53,568 bases of DNA from Ignavibacteriales bacterium (GTDB lineage: Bacteria; Bacteroidota; Ignavibacteria; Ignavibacteriales; Melioribacteraceae), in assembly GCA_016177735.1 (NCBI GenBank), contig JACOUS010000038.1:1-53568 (forward strand), in the 5' to 3' direction. Both the position numbers and the translations under genes were made by a program. Every line of letters begins with the position of its first letter. The stretch's first letter is position 1. This document shows positions 7,194-16,663 of this stretch, piece after piece. The notes under the pieces are model-generated. The model saw only the letters and a program-made list of their open reading frames with translations. It made no database searches and was not told the DNA's origin.

Positions 7194-9929
7194 ATGAAGT
7201 TAAAATCAATCTTTGTTTTTGCATTAATGTTCTCAATTTTTTCGGGATTAGCGCGCGCCCAAAAAGTTGAAGACATCAACATTCCTTATCAAAAATTTGT
7301 TCTGAAAAACGGACTCACATTAATTGTGCACGAAGACCACAAAGCTCCTATCGTTGCGGTTAATGTTTGGTATCATGTCGGTTCAAAAAATGAGAAGCCC
7401 GGTAAAACCGGTTTTGCACATTTGTTCGAACACTTGATGTTCAACGGGAGTGAAAATTATAACGATGATTATTTCAAAGTTATGGAGCAAATTGGAGCGT
7501 CCGATCTCAATGGAACAACAAATAACGACCGCACAAATTATTTTCAGAATGTTCCGGTATCGGCACTCGATCTTGTTTTGTGGATGGAATCCGATAGAAT
7601 GGGGCACTTGATCGGCGCGATAACACAAGCGAAATTAGACGAACAGCGCGGCGTCGTTCAAAATGAAAAACGTCAGGGCGAAAATGAACCGTATGCGATC
7701 GATGAAGAAATAATTACTACAAACTGTTATCCGAAAGGGCACCCGTATTCTTGGACGGTCATTGGTTCGATGGAAGATTTAAATGCAGCATCACTTGAAG
7801 ATGTGCACGAATGGTTTAAAACTTATTACGGCGCAGCAAATGCCGTACTTGTTGTTGCCGGAGATGTTAATACGGATGAAGTAAAATCGAAAGTGGAAAA
7901 ATATTTTGGTGATATTCCTTCGGGTCCGCCGCTGGGTGCGTACGAAACAAACATTGCAAAGATGACGGGCAGTAAAAGAGTGATTGCACAAGACCGCGTT
8001 CCGCAGTCAAGAATTTATAAAGTTTGGAATATACCCGAATGGGGAAGTAAAGAACTTGCATATTTGGATTTGTTGAGCGATATACTCTCGCAAGGGAAAA
8101 CATCCTGTCTCTATAAAAGATTAGTTTATGATGATCAAATTGCAACGAGAGCAAGAGCTTATTATGCCGAAGGGGAAATCGGAAGTAAATTTTTAATTGA
8201 AGTGGATGCCAAACCGGGTGTTGAACTTTCCAAAGTTGAAAAAGCAATAGAAGAAGAACTTGCTAAACTTTTGAAGAGCGGTCCTACTGAAAAAGAATTG
8301 AAACGAGTGAAGACGCAATACATCGCCAATTTTGTTAGAGGTATTGAGCGGATCGGCGGCTTTGGTGGTAAGTCGGATATTCTTGCTCAGAGTTTTGTTT
8401 ATGGTAATTCTCCCGATGCATACAAAACTTATCTCGGTTACGTTAATGATGCTACAGTTACCGATTTGAAAAATGCCGGCAACAAATGGTTGACCGACGG
8501 CGTGTTAAATCTCGAAATTCATCCGTTCCCGGATTATTCAACTATTCCAAGTGATGTTGATAGAAAAAAACTTCCGGAAACCGAAACACCGCCGGAAGCA
8601 AAATTTCCGGTAATAGAGAAAGCAGAACTTCCAAATGGAATGAAAATTTATCTCGCGCAGCGGAAAGCAATCCCGGTTATAAATTTAAACTTGCTGCTCG
8701 ACGGCGGTTTTGCATCCGATCAATTTGCTTTGCCTGGCACTGCAAGTCTTGCAATGGCAATGCTTGACGAAGGAACAAAAACAAAAGATGCATTGCAAAT
8801 CAGCGAAGAACTTTTAATGCTCGGTGCACAATTGAACACCGGTGCAAATCTCGATATGAATAATATTTTCCTCTCGTCACTCAAATCAAATCTCGACGCA
8901 TCGCTGAACTTAATGGCAGATGCTGTGTTGAATCCTTCGTTCCCTCAAAAAGAATTGGATCGGTTGATCAAAGAAAGAATTGTGCAGATCAAACAAGAGA
9001 AAGCTTCGCCGATTCAAATGGGGTTCAGAGTTGTACCGCAATATATTTACGGAAAAAATCATGCGTACGGACTGCCGTTCAGCGGTTCGGGCTACGAAGG
9101 AACTGTTACAAAAATTACACGTGACGACCTGATAAAATTCCATTCAACATGGTTCAAACCGAACAATGCTTCGATAGTTATTGTTGGCGATATTACGATG
9201 AATGAAATCAAGCCGAAACTTGAAAAATTATTTGCCGGTTGGAAACCCGGTGAAGTTCCGAAGAAAAATATCGGCGAAGTTAAACCGGCGGATAAACCGG
9301 TCATTTATTTCATGGATCGACCGGGCTCGCAGTCGTCAATTATTTTTGCAAGTCAGCCGGCACCGCCGTATGCTGATAAAGACAACATTGCAATTGAGAC
9401 CTTCAACGATATTCTCGGCGGCTCGTTCACTTCTCGCATCAACATGAATTTGAGAGAGGATAAACATTGGTCGTACGGTTCAGGAAGTTTTATTTCCGGT
9501 GCAAAAGGACAGCGCCCGTATATTTATTACGGACTGGTTCAAACAGATAAAACAAAAGAATCGGTTCAAGAAATGTTAAAAGAGATTAACGGATTTGTTG
9601 GAGATAAACCGGCTAACGATGACGAGTTGAATAGAGTGAAAAATCAAAATACTCTTTCGCTTCCCGGCGGATGGGAAACTAACAATGCAGTACTCGGTTC
9701 AATCGGAAATATAGTTCGTTACGGGCTTCCTGAAAATTATTACGATACGTACGCTGCTCAAGTTACCCGACTCGATCTCGCAACAGTGAACGGCGCTGCA
9801 AAGAGAGTTATCATGCCGAACAATTTAATTTGGATTGTTGTTGGTGATGCGGCAAAAGTTGAAGCCGGTTTAAAAGAAATCGGTTACGAAATAAAACGAA
9901 TCGACGGCGACGGAAATTTGATTCAATAA
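7194..9929 (+). CDS. M16 family zinc metalloprotease, two-domain (insulinase/pitrilysin type)
   Basis: I chose the ATG at 7194 because a signal peptide (MKLKSIFVFALMFSIFSGLA) starts there and GAGGGA precedes it; an upstream TTG at 7089 would add 35 unlikely residues. The mature protein of about 890 residues has two M16 halves. The first has the inverted zinc motif HLFEH in FAHLFEHLMFNGSENY and the distal glutamate in RGVVQNEKRQ. The second half (from about residue 470, AELPNGMKIYLAQRKAIPV) lacks HxxEH and should be the non-catalytic clamp domain. Such periplasmic proteases degrade peptides. No operon partner is adjacent, and a strong hairpin follows. Confidence 0.94.
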   Translation: MKLKSIFVFALMFSIFSGLARAQKVEDINIPYQKFVLKNGLTLIVHEDHKAPIVAVNVWYHVGSKNEKPGKTGFAHLFEHLMFNGSENYNDDYFKVMEQIGASDLNGTTNNDRTNYFQNVPVSALDLVLWMESDRMGHLIGAITQAKLDEQRGVVQNEKRQGENEPYAIDEEIITTNCYPKGHPYSWTVIGSMEDLNAASLEDVHEWFKTYYGAANAVLVVAGDVNTDEVKSKVEKYFGDIPSGPPLGAYETNIAKMTGSKRVIAQDRVPQSRIYKVWNIPEWGSKELAYLDLLSDILSQGKTSCLYKRLVYDDQIATRARAYYAEGEIGSKFLIEVDAKPGVELSKVEKAIEEELAKLLKSGPTEKELKRVKTQYIANFVRGIERIGGFGGKSDILAQSFVYGNSPDAYKTYLGYVNDATVTDLKNAGNKWLTDGVLNLEIHPFPDYSTIPSDVDRKKLPETETPPEAKFPVIEKAELPNGMKIYLAQRKAIPVINLNLLLDGGFASDQFALPGTASLAMAMLDEGTKTKDALQISEELLMLGAQLNTGANLDMNNIFLSSLKSNLDASLNLMADAVLNPSFPQKELDRLIKERIVQIKQEKASPIQMGFRVVPQYIYGKNHAYGLPFSGSGYEGTVTKITRDDLIKFHSTWFKPNNASIVIVGDITMNEIKPKLEKLFAGWKPGEVPKKNIGEVKPADKPVIYFMDRPGSQSSIIFASQPAPPYADKDNIAIETFNDILGGSFTSRINMNLREDKHWSYGSGSFISGAKGQRPYIYYGLVQTDKTKESVQEMLKEINGFVGDKPANDDELNRVKNQNTLSLPGGWETNNAVLGSIGNIVRYGLPENYYDTYAAQVTRLDLATVNGAAKRVIMPNNLIWIVVGDAAKVEAGLKEIGYEIKRIDGDGNLIQ

Positions 9930-9946
9930 TTTGAAAAATGTTTTAT

Positions 9947-9990
9947 TCTCTGTGTCTCTGTAGTTTATTTTTACTGCAGAGGCACAGAGA
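9947..9990 (+). terminator. Hairpin after the M16 protease gene
   Basis: The arms TCTCTGTGTCTCTGTAGT (9947-9964) and 9973-9990 pair over 18 positions, two of them G-T, with an 8-base loop. The right arm carries the CAGAGGCACAGAGA sequence also seen near 29260, so this is probably a dispersed repeat doing terminator duty; there is no long T run. The rest of the gap to 10212 holds nothing I recognise apart from the AAGGAG before the ferredoxin. Confidence 0.6.
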
Positions 9991-10212
9991 TAATTAGATA
10001 GCCACTCCTACATTAACCTTTCACTATTGAAATCCTTCCGCAAAGAAGAACGAAATTTTTTCTCATAATTGCCATTCATTCCAATGATTTTTTCACTTCT
10101 GATAAAAGAAGATGGAAATTACTCGAATTCTACTTTGAAAAATTCCGGCAAGTTTTTTGATGATCATAAGCGCTAAATCTGAAATAAAACATAATTATAA
10201 AGGAGCCTTATA

Positions 10213-10422
10213 ATGAAAATTACTGAAGAATGCATTAACTGTTCTGCATGTGTTGATGAATGCGAAAGCAATGCAATCTACAATGCCGGAGAAGAACACA
10301 CTGTAAACGGAGAGAGCAAATCTGCATTATCGGATGAACACACATACATCGTTCCCGAACTTTGCAACACATGCAAATCATGCGTTGAAGTTTGTGCCGT
10401 TGATGCGATTATCGAAGAATAA
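10213..10422 (+). CDS. 2[4Fe-4S] ferredoxin
   Basis: This small protein of 69 residues carries two classical four-cysteine cluster motifs: CINCSACVDEC near the N-terminus and CNTCKSCVEVC near the C-terminus, each followed by a typical A-I segment (SNAIYN, VDAIIEE). It is a bacterial-type ferredoxin that carries electrons at low potential in the cytosol. AAGGAG lies 7 bases upstream of the ATG. It is a single-gene unit, closed by the clear rho-independent terminator at 10448-10482. The insert between the two motifs (about 25 residues) is longer than in clostridial ferredoxins. The redox partner is not visible here. Confidence 0.95.
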   Translation: MKITEECINCSACVDECESNAIYNAGEEHTVNGESKSALSDEHTYIVPELCNTCKSCVEVCAVDAIIEE

Positions 10423-10447
10423 AAATTTCTTGTGTATGGAAAACAGA

Positions 10448-10482
10448 AACCCCGGTTCGATTTGAATCGGGGTTTTTTGTTT
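10448..10482 (+). terminator. Rho-independent terminator of the ferredoxin gene
   Basis: An 11-base-pair stem (AACCCCGGTTC at 10448-10458 with 10464-10474, one G-T pair), a 5-base loop and a following T-rich tail (TTTTGTTTT) lie 26 bases after the ferredoxin stop. Confidence 0.9.
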
Positions 10483-10534
10483 TAAAGAATTTGGCTGCGG
10501 AAAAATTTGCGCGTATAATTTCTTTTCTGCGGAT

Positions 10535-10870
10535 TTAATTTACCGAATTGACATACGGCGTAATTTTAGAAACCAGATGCTGTTTCGGTACAGCACCGAT
10601 AACCGCATCAACCATTTTCCCGTTTTTGAAAATTCCGAGTGTCGGGATACTCATAATTCCGTATTGTGAAGCCACGCTGAAATTTTCGTCTGTATTAACT
10701 TTTACTACTTTTAATTTTCCGTTCAACTCATTTGCAATTTCTTCAACAACCGGCGCAACCATGCGGCACGGTCCGCACCACGGCGCCCAAAAATCTACAA
10801 GCACAGGCAGTTCCGATTGCAATACTTCCGCTTGAAAATTGAAATCGGTCCCTTCTACAATATTCTTCAT
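10535..10870 (-). CDS. trxA: Thioredoxin
   Basis: This protein of 111 residues has the full thioredoxin fold signature: [15 protein letters not shown] with the redox pair Cys32 and Cys35, the buried Asp in LVDFW, and the cis-proline loop [11 protein letters not shown]. It has no signal peptide, so it is the cytosolic disulfide reductase that works with thioredoxin reductase. The length is standard. It is transcribed alone on the minus strand, with AAGGAG shortly before the ATG. Confidence 0.97.
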   Translation of the reverse strand: MKNIVEGTDFNFQAEVLQSELPVLVDFWAPWCGPCRMVAPVVEEIANELNGKLKVVKVNTDENFSVASQYGIMSIPTLGIFKNGKMVDAVIGAVPKQHLVSKITPYVNSVN

Positions 10871-10982
10871 AAAGATATTTCTCCTTTCCTAAAAATTTTT
10901 TCTGTGGTTATATGATGAAGGAAGCGGAGAAAGGATTCACAATATTTGTAGGTCGAAGGGAGGCTTGGCAAAAAAGTTATAA

Positions 10983-11032
10983 TTGGACGAAGCTTGCGCC
11001 GGCTAAATAAATCCCGGGCACGCTTCGTCCAA
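10983..11032 (-). terminator. Long hairpin downstream of the M61 peptidase gene
   Basis: Perfect 11-base arms TTGGACGAAGC (10983-10993) and GCTTCGTCCAA (11022-11032) enclose a partly paired GC-rich interior. On the minus strand it follows the M61 stop by 11 bases and leads into a T-rich run (TTATAACTTTTTT), so it can act as a terminator; it may equally be a dispersed palindrome. Confidence 0.55.
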
Positions 11033-11043
11033 CAAAATAATTA

Positions 11044-12825
11044 TTACGGCAAATTTTTCGTCCATGCTTCGCGTAGTGCGAGCTGGTCGTTTGTTGGATT
11101 CTCGTTTATCTTAAAATCATGACGCAAAATTCTCGGCGCAGCTTTTAGCTCAACTTCTTTTTCGCTGCCGCCGTGCAAAATTGTTAATCTTATTAGATCG
11201 CCGACTTTCATTTTGGTTAACGATGCAAATGTTTTCTTCACATTTTGAAGAGTAACTTCTTCGCCGTCGAATTTGTAAATGAAATCGCCGGTGGAAAGAA
11301 TGCCGCTGTTTTGCGGTTCAACATTTGTGATAACAAACTTATTATCTTTGAAGCCAATGCCGAAGCCGAGTGCAATTCTTGATGAATCAACCCCGGTAAT
11401 TTCAGTGTAATCGATTCCGAGTTTGCCGAAATATTCTTTTACCGGAAGCGGTTCTGTACCGGCAATATAATTGTTGATGAAGCCGCGGATTTCGGGATAA
11501 GTCATCGAAACGATTTCATCAAAAAATTTCTCTTCGTCAAAAGCTTTGTGAGGTCCGTATTTTTTTGCAAGCTCAAGAATCAACTCGCGCAAACCTCTCG
11601 TTCCTTTTGAAAGTTCGAGCAGTTTGATATCGAGCAGTGCTGCAACTACAGCCCCTTTATTGTATATGTTGAAATATTGGTCTTGCAATTCAACACATCG
11701 AACACCAAGTTCCGCCAGCGAAAGTTTTTTATCAAAGTTATCGTTGATGTTCAATTTTTGTTTTGTCTCTCTTAAATAATCTTCGAGAGAAATCAAGTAA
11801 TCGTGCAGCTGCATAATATCCGAAGCCCATTCGGTAACGCCTTCATAAAACCAAAGATGCTGGGACATCACCGGCTTTTCATAATTAAAATTTTCTACAA
11901 GTCCGCTGTGAATTTGCAAAGGAGTGATTACGTGAAAAAATTCATGCGCGGCAGTTGAGCGGATTTCCGAAGCGTATCTTTCCGAAAGAGTATCTTCTTT
12001 GTAAACGTAGATTGAACTGTAATTGTGTTCCCACGCTCCGGCGGAAAAATTTTCGAAGTGATAAAGAAAAACATAGCGGTCAACCGGCAGTTTTTTTGTA
12101 AACTGTCCGGCAGAACTCAGCATATCTTCCATAGTCATCAAAATGTTATCGGATTTTATCAACCCGGTTTTCGAGTAAGTGAAAATATCAACCGTTGTTT
12201 GATTTACTTTTGCGGATGCTTTTGTTAAACTGCCGGCAAGTATCGGGGAATCAACAACGTAATCGTAATCCGGTGCATTGTAATAACCGTTTGCATCTTG
12301 TGTTAAAGCAGTTCCAACCGTCCACTCGTCAGGGTATTCAAGTTTTATTTTAACCGGGTACTTTTGCATTCCGTGGAAATATCCGAAGACCGTCTGCCCG
12401 TTAATTAATGCGTGATCATTTTCGAGAGAGCTCCCGCACATCGCATAAACCGGGTTTTTATCAACTTTTGTATCGAAAGTTTCTGCAATTGTGTAAATAA
12501 TCTTTTTTGTTTTTGCCGGATCGGAAAGCTCCCATTGATTTGTGGATATCTGTTTTGCTGCAAGTTCGTTATCGTCTTTGTCGTAAGATTTAAACGAGCG
12601 TACAAATCTTCCGATATCCATAATTTGGTATGCGCCCGGCGCAGTTGCCGCAAACTGGTAAATTTTATTTTGTTCGGTTAGTTTTTCGGGAATCAGTGTT
12701 ACTTTGAATAAATCATCGGCACGGTCGTTCATGTTCACGTAAAATTTGTGTTGTGCAGAAATTACCGAAAGTGCCGAAAAGAGGACGACTACAATTAGAA
12801 CGGCAAACTTGATTTGTTTATTCAT
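11044..12825 (-). CDS. M61 family (glycyl aminopeptidase-like) metallopeptidase with C-terminal PDZ domain
   Basis: The protein of 593 residues has a signal peptide (MNKQIKFAVLIVVVLFSALSVISA). An N-terminal beta-rich domain (about residues 25-190) is followed by a thermolysin-like catalytic domain with the zinc motif HEFFH in TAAHEFFHVITPLQIHS and the downstream glutamate in LWFYEGVTEWASD. The C-terminal part (about residues 470-575: GFGIGFKDNKFVITNV, GDFIYKFDGEEV) is a PDZ domain. This order is that of family M61. It should cleave N-terminal residues, classically Gly or Ala, from periplasmic peptides. It stands next to another exported hydrolase gene (12975-14486) in the same direction, but a hairpin lies between, so separate transcription is likely. 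Confidence 0.9.
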   Translation of the reverse strand: MNKQIKFAVLIVVVLFSALSVISAQHKFYVNMNDRADDLFKVTLIPEKLTEQNKIYQFAATAPGAYQIMDIGRFVRSFKSYDKDDNELAAKQISTNQWELSDPAKTKKIIYTIAETFDTKVDKNPVYAMCGSSLENDHALINGQTVFGYFHGMQKYPVKIKLEYPDEWTVGTALTQDANGYYNAPDYDYVVDSPILAGSLTKASAKVNQTTVDIFTYSKTGLIKSDNILMTMEDMLSSAGQFTKKLPVDRYVFLYHFENFSAGAWEHNYSSIYVYKEDTLSERYASEIRSTAAHEFFHVITPLQIHSGLVENFNYEKPVMSQHLWFYEGVTEWASDIMQLHDYLISLEDYLRETKQKLNINDNFDKKLSLAELGVRCVELQDQYFNIYNKGAVVAALLDIKLLELSKGTRGLRELILELAKKYGPHKAFDEEKFFDEIVSMTYPEIRGFINNYIAGTEPLPVKEYFGKLGIDYTEITGVDSSRIALGFGIGFKDNKFVITNVEPQNSGILSTGDFIYKFDGEEVTLQNVKKTFASLTKMKVGDLIRLTILHGGSEKEVELKAAPRILRHDFKINENPTNDQLALREAWTKNLP

Positions 12826-12929
12826 GACAGATATTCCTTTTATAACTGATGCAATTAAGACGAGTAAAAATTATTAATGTTCTCCGCGGCAGAGCAATTT
12901 TTAACTAATACTCTGAATTGCTATGCACT

Positions 12930-12959
12930 ACCTTGAGGATTTCTGGCAGCTCTCAAGGT
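12930..12959 (-). terminator. Hairpin between the serine hydrolase and M61 genes
   Basis: ACCTTGAG (12930-12937) and CTCAAGGT (12952-12959) are perfect 8-base arms with a 14-base loop, 16 bases past the stop of the minus-strand hydrolase gene. No strong T run follows. Confidence 0.45.
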
Positions 12960-12974
12960 TTGGGCATGAGATTT

Positions 12975-14486
12975 CTATTTTATCTTTTCAAACGACAATT
13001 CCGTAAAAATAAAATCGGGTGAGTTCGGCACTTCGATTGTCAGTTTTTTTATCTCCGCATTAAAATCCATATCGAATTTTATCCAGCCGCGAGTTAAAAA
13101 TTCTTCTTCCCAATCGATGTAAAAAGTATCGTAATGATAATGTTTCAATGTGCCTCTAAAAGTAAGAGATGGAAGAAATTGCAAAAACAATTCTCCGTCT
13201 TTCAAAGATACTTCGGCTTTGCCGTACATTTTATCTTCGTAAGTGCCGCAATATTTTTCAAGCGGAAGTGACAGATTTGTGTTTTGCACGCGCACTTCTT
13301 CGCGGCGTTTGTTTTCTTTTTCAAATCCTTCTTCGCGCTTTCTCCAATTATCGAGCATTATTTTGTTCCAATCTTTCGGCTCTTTGTTGATCAATGTTTC
13401 CAAAATATAATTTCTGATTGCCGCTACCATCCCGGTTTCTGCATTGCTCAGAATTACACATCCAAGATTTTCTTCGGGTAGAATTGAAACATCGGAAATC
13501 ATTCCGGGCATTCCTCCGCCGTGATTAATTAATTTCTTCCCGTTCCAGTAACGAATGAACCAGCCCAATCCGTAATTCAAATTTTCAATCGCAGTTTGGT
13601 TCGACCACATTTCATTTGATTGTCTCTCGCTGAAAATTTGTCTGCCGCCGTATGTCCCTTTTTTTAGTTGAAGACGTATCCATTGAGCCATATCCGATAC
13701 ACTCGAATTAATTGCACCAGCCGGTGCAACTGTTTCTATCGAATAAAAATCTATGTAAGGTTTTACATCATCACCGGTAATTTTATGCGGCTGTGCATAA
13801 TTGCCGCTTGCTTTCATTTCGGAAATTGATGTAACACTTCTATTCATGCCGAGCGGTTTGAAGAAATGTGCTTTGATAAAATCACTCCAACTTGTATCCG
13901 TAACCGCAGCTATAATTGAACCGGCGGCGCTGAACATTATATTTTGGTAACCGTATTTGCTTCTGAAGCTTGATGCTGGTTTTAGAAAACGTGCGCGGCG
14001 GATAACTTCTTCCGAATTATAAGTTGAGCCGAGCCAAAGAATATCGCCGCTGAAAGTTGCAAGTCCGCTGCGGTGTGTTACAAGATCGCGGATCGTAATT
14101 TCTTTTGTTACCCATGCGTCGTACATCTGAAAAGAGGGAAGATAATCCGTAACATGATCATCCCAATTTATTTTTCCGCGGTCAGCAAGTGCTGCCAGTG
14201 CTGCAGTAGTAAATGCTTTTGAGCAAGATGCAATCATGAAAAGAGTGTTTTCATCAACCGGTTCGTTTGTTCTCAAATCTCGAACGCCGTAACCTTTTGC
14301 AAATATTACCGAATCATTTTTTACGATTGCTACCGCAAAGCCGGGTATCTTCCAATCTTTCATTGCGTGTTGAATTGTCGAATCTATTTTTTCGAGTTTG
14401 TCTTGCTGGGGAAATGAGGCGTGTCCGATAAACAATATTGAAAAAAATAAAAGGGTATTAACGATAGAGAAAGATCTGTTCCTCAT
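12975..14486 (-). CDS. Exported class C beta-lactamase-like serine hydrolase
   Basis: This protein of 503 residues has a signal peptide (N-terminal MRNRSFSIVNTLLFFSILFI). The penicillin-binding transpeptidase/AmpC fold is shown by the SxxK motif in MIASCSKAFTTAAL, the Tyr-x-Asn motif in SKYGYQNIMFSAAG and the third motif in LINHGGGMPGM (HGG in place of KTG). After the catalytic domain (about residues 30-370) comes a C-terminal lipocalin-like extension (about 400-500) as in many Bacteroidota serine hydrolases (DUF3471-type). Family members include esterases, D-amino-peptidases and carboxypeptidases, so a true antibiotic beta-lactamase is not implied. The substrate is unknown. Confidence 0.88.
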   Translation of the reverse strand: MRNRSFSIVNTLLFFSILFIGHASFPQQDKLEKIDSTIQHAMKDWKIPGFAVAIVKNDSVIFAKGYGVRDLRTNEPVDENTLFMIASCSKAFTTAALAALADRGKINWDDHVTDYLPSFQMYDAWVTKEITIRDLVTHRSGLATFSGDILWLGSTYNSEEVIRRARFLKPASSFRSKYGYQNIMFSAAGSIIAAVTDTSWSDFIKAHFFKPLGMNRSVTSISEMKASGNYAQPHKITGDDVKPYIDFYSIETVAPAGAINSSVSDMAQWIRLQLKKGTYGGRQIFSERQSNEMWSNQTAIENLNYGLGWFIRYWNGKKLINHGGGMPGMISDVSILPEENLGCVILSNAETGMVAAIRNYILETLINKEPKDWNKIMLDNWRKREEGFEKENKRREEVRVQNTNLSLPLEKYCGTYEDKMYGKAEVSLKDGELFLQFLPSLTFRGTLKHYHYDTFYIDWEEEFLTRGWIKFDMDFNAEIKKLTIEVPNSPDFIFTELSFEKIK

Positions 14487-14574
14487 TTTAATTCTCCGGG
14501 AGTGATTTGTTTTGGAATTATAAACAAGATCAAGAAATAATATTCCTGATCTTGTTCCTCGTTAAAATATGGAG

Positions 14575-15321
14575 TTAACCGGCGTTGAGCAATTCCCAAT
14601 TTGTTCTCGAAAAGAATTTCGGGAATCTGCTCACAACACAGTGTGCGATCATTCCGGCAATCTCTTCTGCTTTGAGGAGATTGGTGTTGATAACAGAATG
14701 ATAAAGAAGAGGGTCATCGATATCTTTGTGGAAATATTTCCAGATGTAATCTTTGCGTGCATCGTCTTCGGAGCGAATGAAATCCGAAGCAATTTTGTGG
14801 TTGAGATGATAAAGCCGCATCGCATTTTCGATTCTGTAATTTAACGGAGCTGCAAGCCGAACGTGAAATGTATTTGCGGAGTTTGATGTAATTATGTTTG
14901 CACCTCTGCCAACAATAATTACATTTCCATACTCTGCGAGTTTTAAAATTGTTTGTGCCGTTTTGTGCAGCAGCAAAAGTTTGGAAGGATTTACGCCAAT
15001 CAGTTCTCCAACCCACGAATCAAATCTGTGAGATTTTTCTTCGTACAAAAATTTGCGGAAGTGTTCGGGCAGGTTATGATCGCGCATAACCTTCTCGATC
15101 AAATCGCGGTCGAAGTACGCCCAATCGTTATAATCTTCCACGGCATTTTGATTAAGATGCTCAACGAGTTTTTCACAAATTTCTGTTGCGCCGATTCCGG
15201 TCTCCCGCGAAAGTGTAATGGTTGGTCCGGGGTTTAATTTTCTTTTGCGTGTTTTTTCATCTTCGGCAGATTGTTTGTCGATGTAAACGCGGGCTTTTTC
15301 GTATGCACTTAGAATTTTCAT
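14575..15321 (-). CDS. Cytidylate kinase-like family protein
   Basis: This protein of 248 residues has a P-loop nucleoside/nucleotide kinase fold of the cytidylate kinase-like type. TITLSRETGIGATEICEKL (near residue 32) replaces the classical Walker A glycine-lysine pattern with the R-E-x-G-x-G-A form seen in this family. It is followed by the DWAYFDRDLIEKVMRDHNLP segment and VIIVGRGANIIT, matching family PF13189-like proteins. The missing P-loop lysine means kinase activity should not be assumed. It has no signal peptide. It lies upstream of the serine hydrolase gene (88-base gap) in the same direction. The C-terminus (KFFSRTNWELLNAG) is unremarkable. Confidence 0.8.
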   Translation of the reverse strand: MKILSAYEKARVYIDKQSAEDEKTRKRKLNPGPTITLSRETGIGATEICEKLVEHLNQNAVEDYNDWAYFDRDLIEKVMRDHNLPEHFRKFLYEEKSHRFDSWVGELIGVNPSKLLLLHKTAQTILKLAEYGNVIIVGRGANIITSNSANTFHVRLAAPLNYRIENAMRLYHLNHKIASDFIRSEDDARKDYIWKYFHKDIDDPLLYHSVINTNLLKAEEIAGMIAHCVVSRFPKFFSRTNWELLNAG

Positions 15322-15429
15322 GTTCCACCTCCAGGAAAAGTTAATAAATGGAGGAGAAGAAATTTTCCAGCAGAAATTTAACTAATAGGAATCAGATTGT
15401 GAAGAGGCTCAAATTTTTATTGTCTGCTG

Positions 15430-15515
15430 CAAAATTCTCTGCGCGCTCAGCGCCTTCTCGGCGAACTCTGCGGTTAAAATCCGCCGCGGCGGATTTCACG
15501 CAAAGATTGCAAAGA
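15430..15515. repeat. Dispersed CTCTGCGG-type sequence with a perfect 20-base palindrome
   Basis: The tract contains CTCAGCGCCTTCTCGGCGAA, then CTCTGCGGTTAAA, a form of dispersed sequence common in FCB-group genomes, followed by the perfect palindrome AAATCCGCCGCGGCGGATTT (15477-15496) and a CACGCAAAG tail. No gene lies between 15322 and 15577. Confidence 0.55.
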
Positions 15516-15577
15516 AAAAATGGAATTCACGTTTGACAACGTACGCTTTAAAGTGGAAAGCAAAGTATTAAACCTTG

Positions 15578-16024
15578 TTAACCGCGCAGTTTATCGAGAA
15601 GTGCATTGAGTTCCGCTGCTTCTTTGGATGTGAGATTTTTTAAATGGCTGTCTATCTTCTCATTATATTCGTCAATCTTTTCAAGCAATTTGAGACCTTT
15701 TTCGGTTATTTTAATATCAACTCTGCGGCGGTCTTTTGAACAAATGTTTCTTTCGACAAAACCTTTTTCCCGTAATCTTTCCACAAGCCGGGATGCGTCA
15801 GACATTTTATCGAGCATTCTTTCTTTTAACAGATTAACCGTAACCGGATTTGGATGCTGCCCCCTCAAAATTCTGAGTATGTTGAATTGATTCGGAGTAA
15901 TTTTGAACGGTTTAAAAATCAGCGTGTGAATATTCAAAAGCCAGCCGTGAGTAAAAATAATATTCACGGCAAGCTTATGATGTTCGTTGCGAAATTTTCC
16001 TTTCACTTCATCGTCAATTTTCAT
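15578..16024 (-). CDS. MarR family transcriptional regulator
   Basis: I place the start at the ATG at 16024 (MKIDDEVKGKFRNEHHKLAV), one base after the stop of the upstream yceI-like gene; a TTG at 16051 would overlap that gene. The protein of 148 residues has the MarR winged helix: FKITPNQFNILRILRGQHP, then VNLLKERMLDKMSDASRLVE (recognition helix) and the wing RNICSKDRRRVDIKITEKGL, flanked by dimerisation helices. It probably controls its own operon: a 23-base palindrome lies in front of the yceI gene. The ligand is unknown; there is one cysteine near the wing (NICSKD) that could sense oxidants. Confidence 0.92.
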   Translation of the reverse strand: MKIDDEVKGKFRNEHHKLAVNIIFTHGWLLNIHTLIFKPFKITPNQFNILRILRGQHPNPVTVNLLKERMLDKMSDASRLVERLREKGFVERNICSKDRRRVDIKITEKGLKLLEKIDEYNEKIDSHLKNLTSKEAAELNALLDKLRG

Positions 16025-16025
16025 T

Positions 16026-16610
16026 TTAACTTTTTTGAAGTTCGAGATCAACTTTAATTTCTACTTCTTTGCCCACAACAGCGCCGCCGGTTTCCATTAA
16101 GGTATTCCATTTTAATCCGTAGTCAAAGCGGTTCAACGATCCTTTAACTTTGAATCCGGCTTTGGTATTTCCCCACGGATCTTTTACAGTGCCGTTGTAA
16201 ACAACATCGAGTGTAATTGATTTGGTTATGTCGCGTATTGTTAAATCGCCTGTCAATTTGTATTTGTTCTTCCCGGCTTTTTTAAGCGATTTACCTTTGA
16301 AGATCATCTTTGGAAATTTTTCGGCATTGAAAAAATCATCCGACTTTAAATGACCGTCTCTGTTTTCATTGTCGGTATTGATGCTGTTAATATCAACGGT
16401 GAAATCAATTTTAGCATCGGAAAAATCATCTTTCGATGCTTCAACAGAGCCTTCAAAGTTTTTGAATGAACCCGAGACTTCCGAAATAACCAAATGGCTA
16501 ACTGAAAATTCAACTTTAGAATGAACTTTGTCAAATGCCCATTTGGTTTGTGCCGCAGCCGGAACTGCCAATAAAAGAAATAGAACGAACAGCTTATTTA
16601 TGGATTTCAT
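16026..16610 (-). CDS. YceI family periplasmic lipid-binding protein
   Basis: This protein of 194 residues has a signal peptide (MKSINKLFVLFLLLAVPAAA) and a single YceI domain: TKWAFDKVHSKVEFSVSHLV at the start of the barrel, then GSFKNFEGSV, INSINTDNENRDGHLKSDDF and FPKMIFKGKSL. YceI proteins form a lipocalin-like barrel that binds isoprenoid or fatty-acid-like lipids in the periplasm. It is the first gene of a two-gene operon with the MarR regulator (1-base gap), an arrangement that points to regulation by a lipophilic or stress signal. A second YceI paralogue lies at 47241-47879. Confidence 0.94.
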   Translation of the reverse strand: MKSINKLFVLFLLLAVPAAAQTKWAFDKVHSKVEFSVSHLVISEVSGSFKNFEGSVEASKDDFSDAKIDFTVDINSINTDNENRDGHLKSDDFFNAEKFPKMIFKGKSLKKAGKNKYKLTGDLTIRDITKSITLDVVYNGTVKDPWGNTKAGFKVKGSLNRFDYGLKWNTLMETGGAVVGKEVEIKVDLELQKS

Positions 16611-16663
16611 AAATCCTCCTTCTAGTTGTTAATAATAAATAATTATTACTAACTCGAATATAA

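Noticed and set aside
12975-14486. Antibiotic-resistance beta-lactamase
   Set aside because: The SxxK and YxN motifs fit the broad class C fold, but the C-terminal extension and HGG motif are typical of esterase or peptidase relatives; no resistance claim is justified.
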